Positions 63,589 through 64,000 of a stretch of DNA of 64,000 bases are shown here, one piece after another. The position numbers and the translations under genes were made by a program. The notes under the pieces were generated by a model. It was given only the letters and a program-made list of their open reading frames with translations. It was not told where the DNA came from and ran no database searches. Origin of the DNA: Tangfeifania diversioriginum (GTDB taxonomy: Bacteria; Bacteroidota; Bacteroidia; Bacteroidales; Prolixibacteraceae); NCBI RefSeq assembly GCF_900141875.1, contig NZ_FQZE01000010.1, forward strand, positions 1 to 64,000, given 5' to 3'. The stretch's first letter is position 1; every line of letters starts with the position of its first letter.

Positions 63589-63740
63589 CGCCTGCAAAGA
63601 TAATTTTTACAGAACAGAGAATTGTAAATTTTATTGACGGAATATTATTTTTCATCACTTTCTGACTTCATCTGCTGTTAATAATTACAGACTGAATTAT
63701 CTGATTTCATGAAAATTGATTTATTTTGTCCTTTATTAGA

Positions 63741-64000
63741 ATGATTAAAATCAACAGAAATAGGAATGAGTGGTTGCCCACATCACGAAAAGAAATGAAA
63801 GAATTGGGCTGGCAGCAGGCTGATGTAATTCTGTTTTCGGGCGATGCATATATCGATCACCCTTCGTTTGGTGCGGCGGTGATTGGACGTGTTTTGGAAG
63901 CCGAAGGACTGAAAGTGGCCATTGTGCCGCAACCCAACTGGCAGGACGACCTGCGTGATTTCAAAAAGCTGGGTGCGCCACGACTGTTTTTTGCAGTAAC
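63741..64000 (+). CDS. YgiQ-family radical SAM protein, 5' part (cut by window end)
   Basis: Open frame from ATG 63741 to the right edge, 86 complete codons. Residues NEWLPTSRKEMKELGWQQAD and GDAYIDHPSFGAAVIGRVLEAEG are the hallmark N-terminus of YgiQ proteins, which carry a radical SAM cluster further downstream (not in window). Function unknown. Confidence 0.88.
   Translation, partial: MIKINRNRNEWLPTSRKEMKELGWQQADVILFSGDAYIDHPSFGAAVIGRVLEAEGLKVAIVPQPNWQDDLRDFKKLGAPRLFFAV

Overview
The window comes from a Bacteroidota chromosome, most likely a free-living or marine member of the Marinilabiliales/Prolixibacteraceae type. This is inferred from gene content only: type IX secretion hallmarks (PorP/SprF proteins, a C-terminal gliding-type sorting domain, a PorE-like OmpA/PD40 protein), DUF1080 and DUF6807 proteins, DUF4252, OlsF-type fused acyltransferase, several promoters of the TAnnTTTG type, and an almost complete lack of Shine-Dalgarno sequences. 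No rRNA or tRNA gene was seen.

Layout. 1-4.9 kb: tail of an unknown gene, a MraY/WecA-type glycosyltransferase, a sodium:solute symporter and an S9 oligopeptidase lipoprotein. 4.9-8.7 kb: an exported sugar module (tandem DUF1080 lipoprotein, Tat-exported TIM-barrel isomerase/lyase, Tat-exported Gfo/Idh/MocA oxidoreductase) that fits the 3-keto-glycoside route of sugar cleavage. 8.7-11.8 kb: an AT-rich accessory island with a 62-bp promoter-like direct repeat flanking an exported unknown protein, a four-TM protein with an orphan GT51 transglycosylase domain, and an internally deleted RAYT transposase. 11.9-14.1 kb: acetyl-xylan-esterase-like and DUF6807 proteins. 14.2-18.3 kb: PabC-like/PabB, a cluster of REP-like hairpins, a YafQ-type toxin-antitoxin pair, YggS and a DHODH-like protein. 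18.3-25.3 kb: type IX secretion/surface genes and a MATE exporter. 25.3-31.1 kb: C69 dipeptidase, pirin, UvrA.

31.2-35.6 kb: ECF sigma factor, an SPFH / ribbon-helix-helix / zinc-ribbon trio, and CstA. 35.9-39.6 kb: EtfB-EtfA-acyl-CoA dehydrogenase operon. 39.7-41.2 kb: ECF sigma / single-TM protein / DUF4252 operon with overlapping genes. 41.6-45.1 kb: TypA, then a truncated, frameshifted group II intron whose 3' ribozyme end (domain V-VI) is still present, lying 13 bp from a hicAB toxin-antitoxin pair. 45.5-49.0 kb: BCCT transporter, universal stress protein and glycine-betaine-binding lipoprotein in one operon. 49.2-58.9 kb: a second SPFH protein, thioesterase, OmpA/PD40, DUF1080, EamA, MaoC, MgtC, LMW phosphatase, AroE and DUF368. 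58.8-64 kb: cupin, a third toxin-antitoxin pair, OlsF-like bifunctional acyltransferase, YwbE, a BaiN/HI0933 flavoprotein and the start of a YgiQ radical-SAM gene cut by the window edge.

The best candidates for something undescribed are the orphan GT51 membrane protein at 9.8-11.1 kb, whose charge distribution suggests a cytoplasm-facing glycosyltransferase domain, and the repeated promoter-leader cassette beside it. The remaining interest is in small mobile debris (REP-like palindromes, RAYT remnant, intron remnant with its own 32-nt palindromic insertion) and in small conserved-looking genes. All positions and motifs were read by eye; no similarity search was run.
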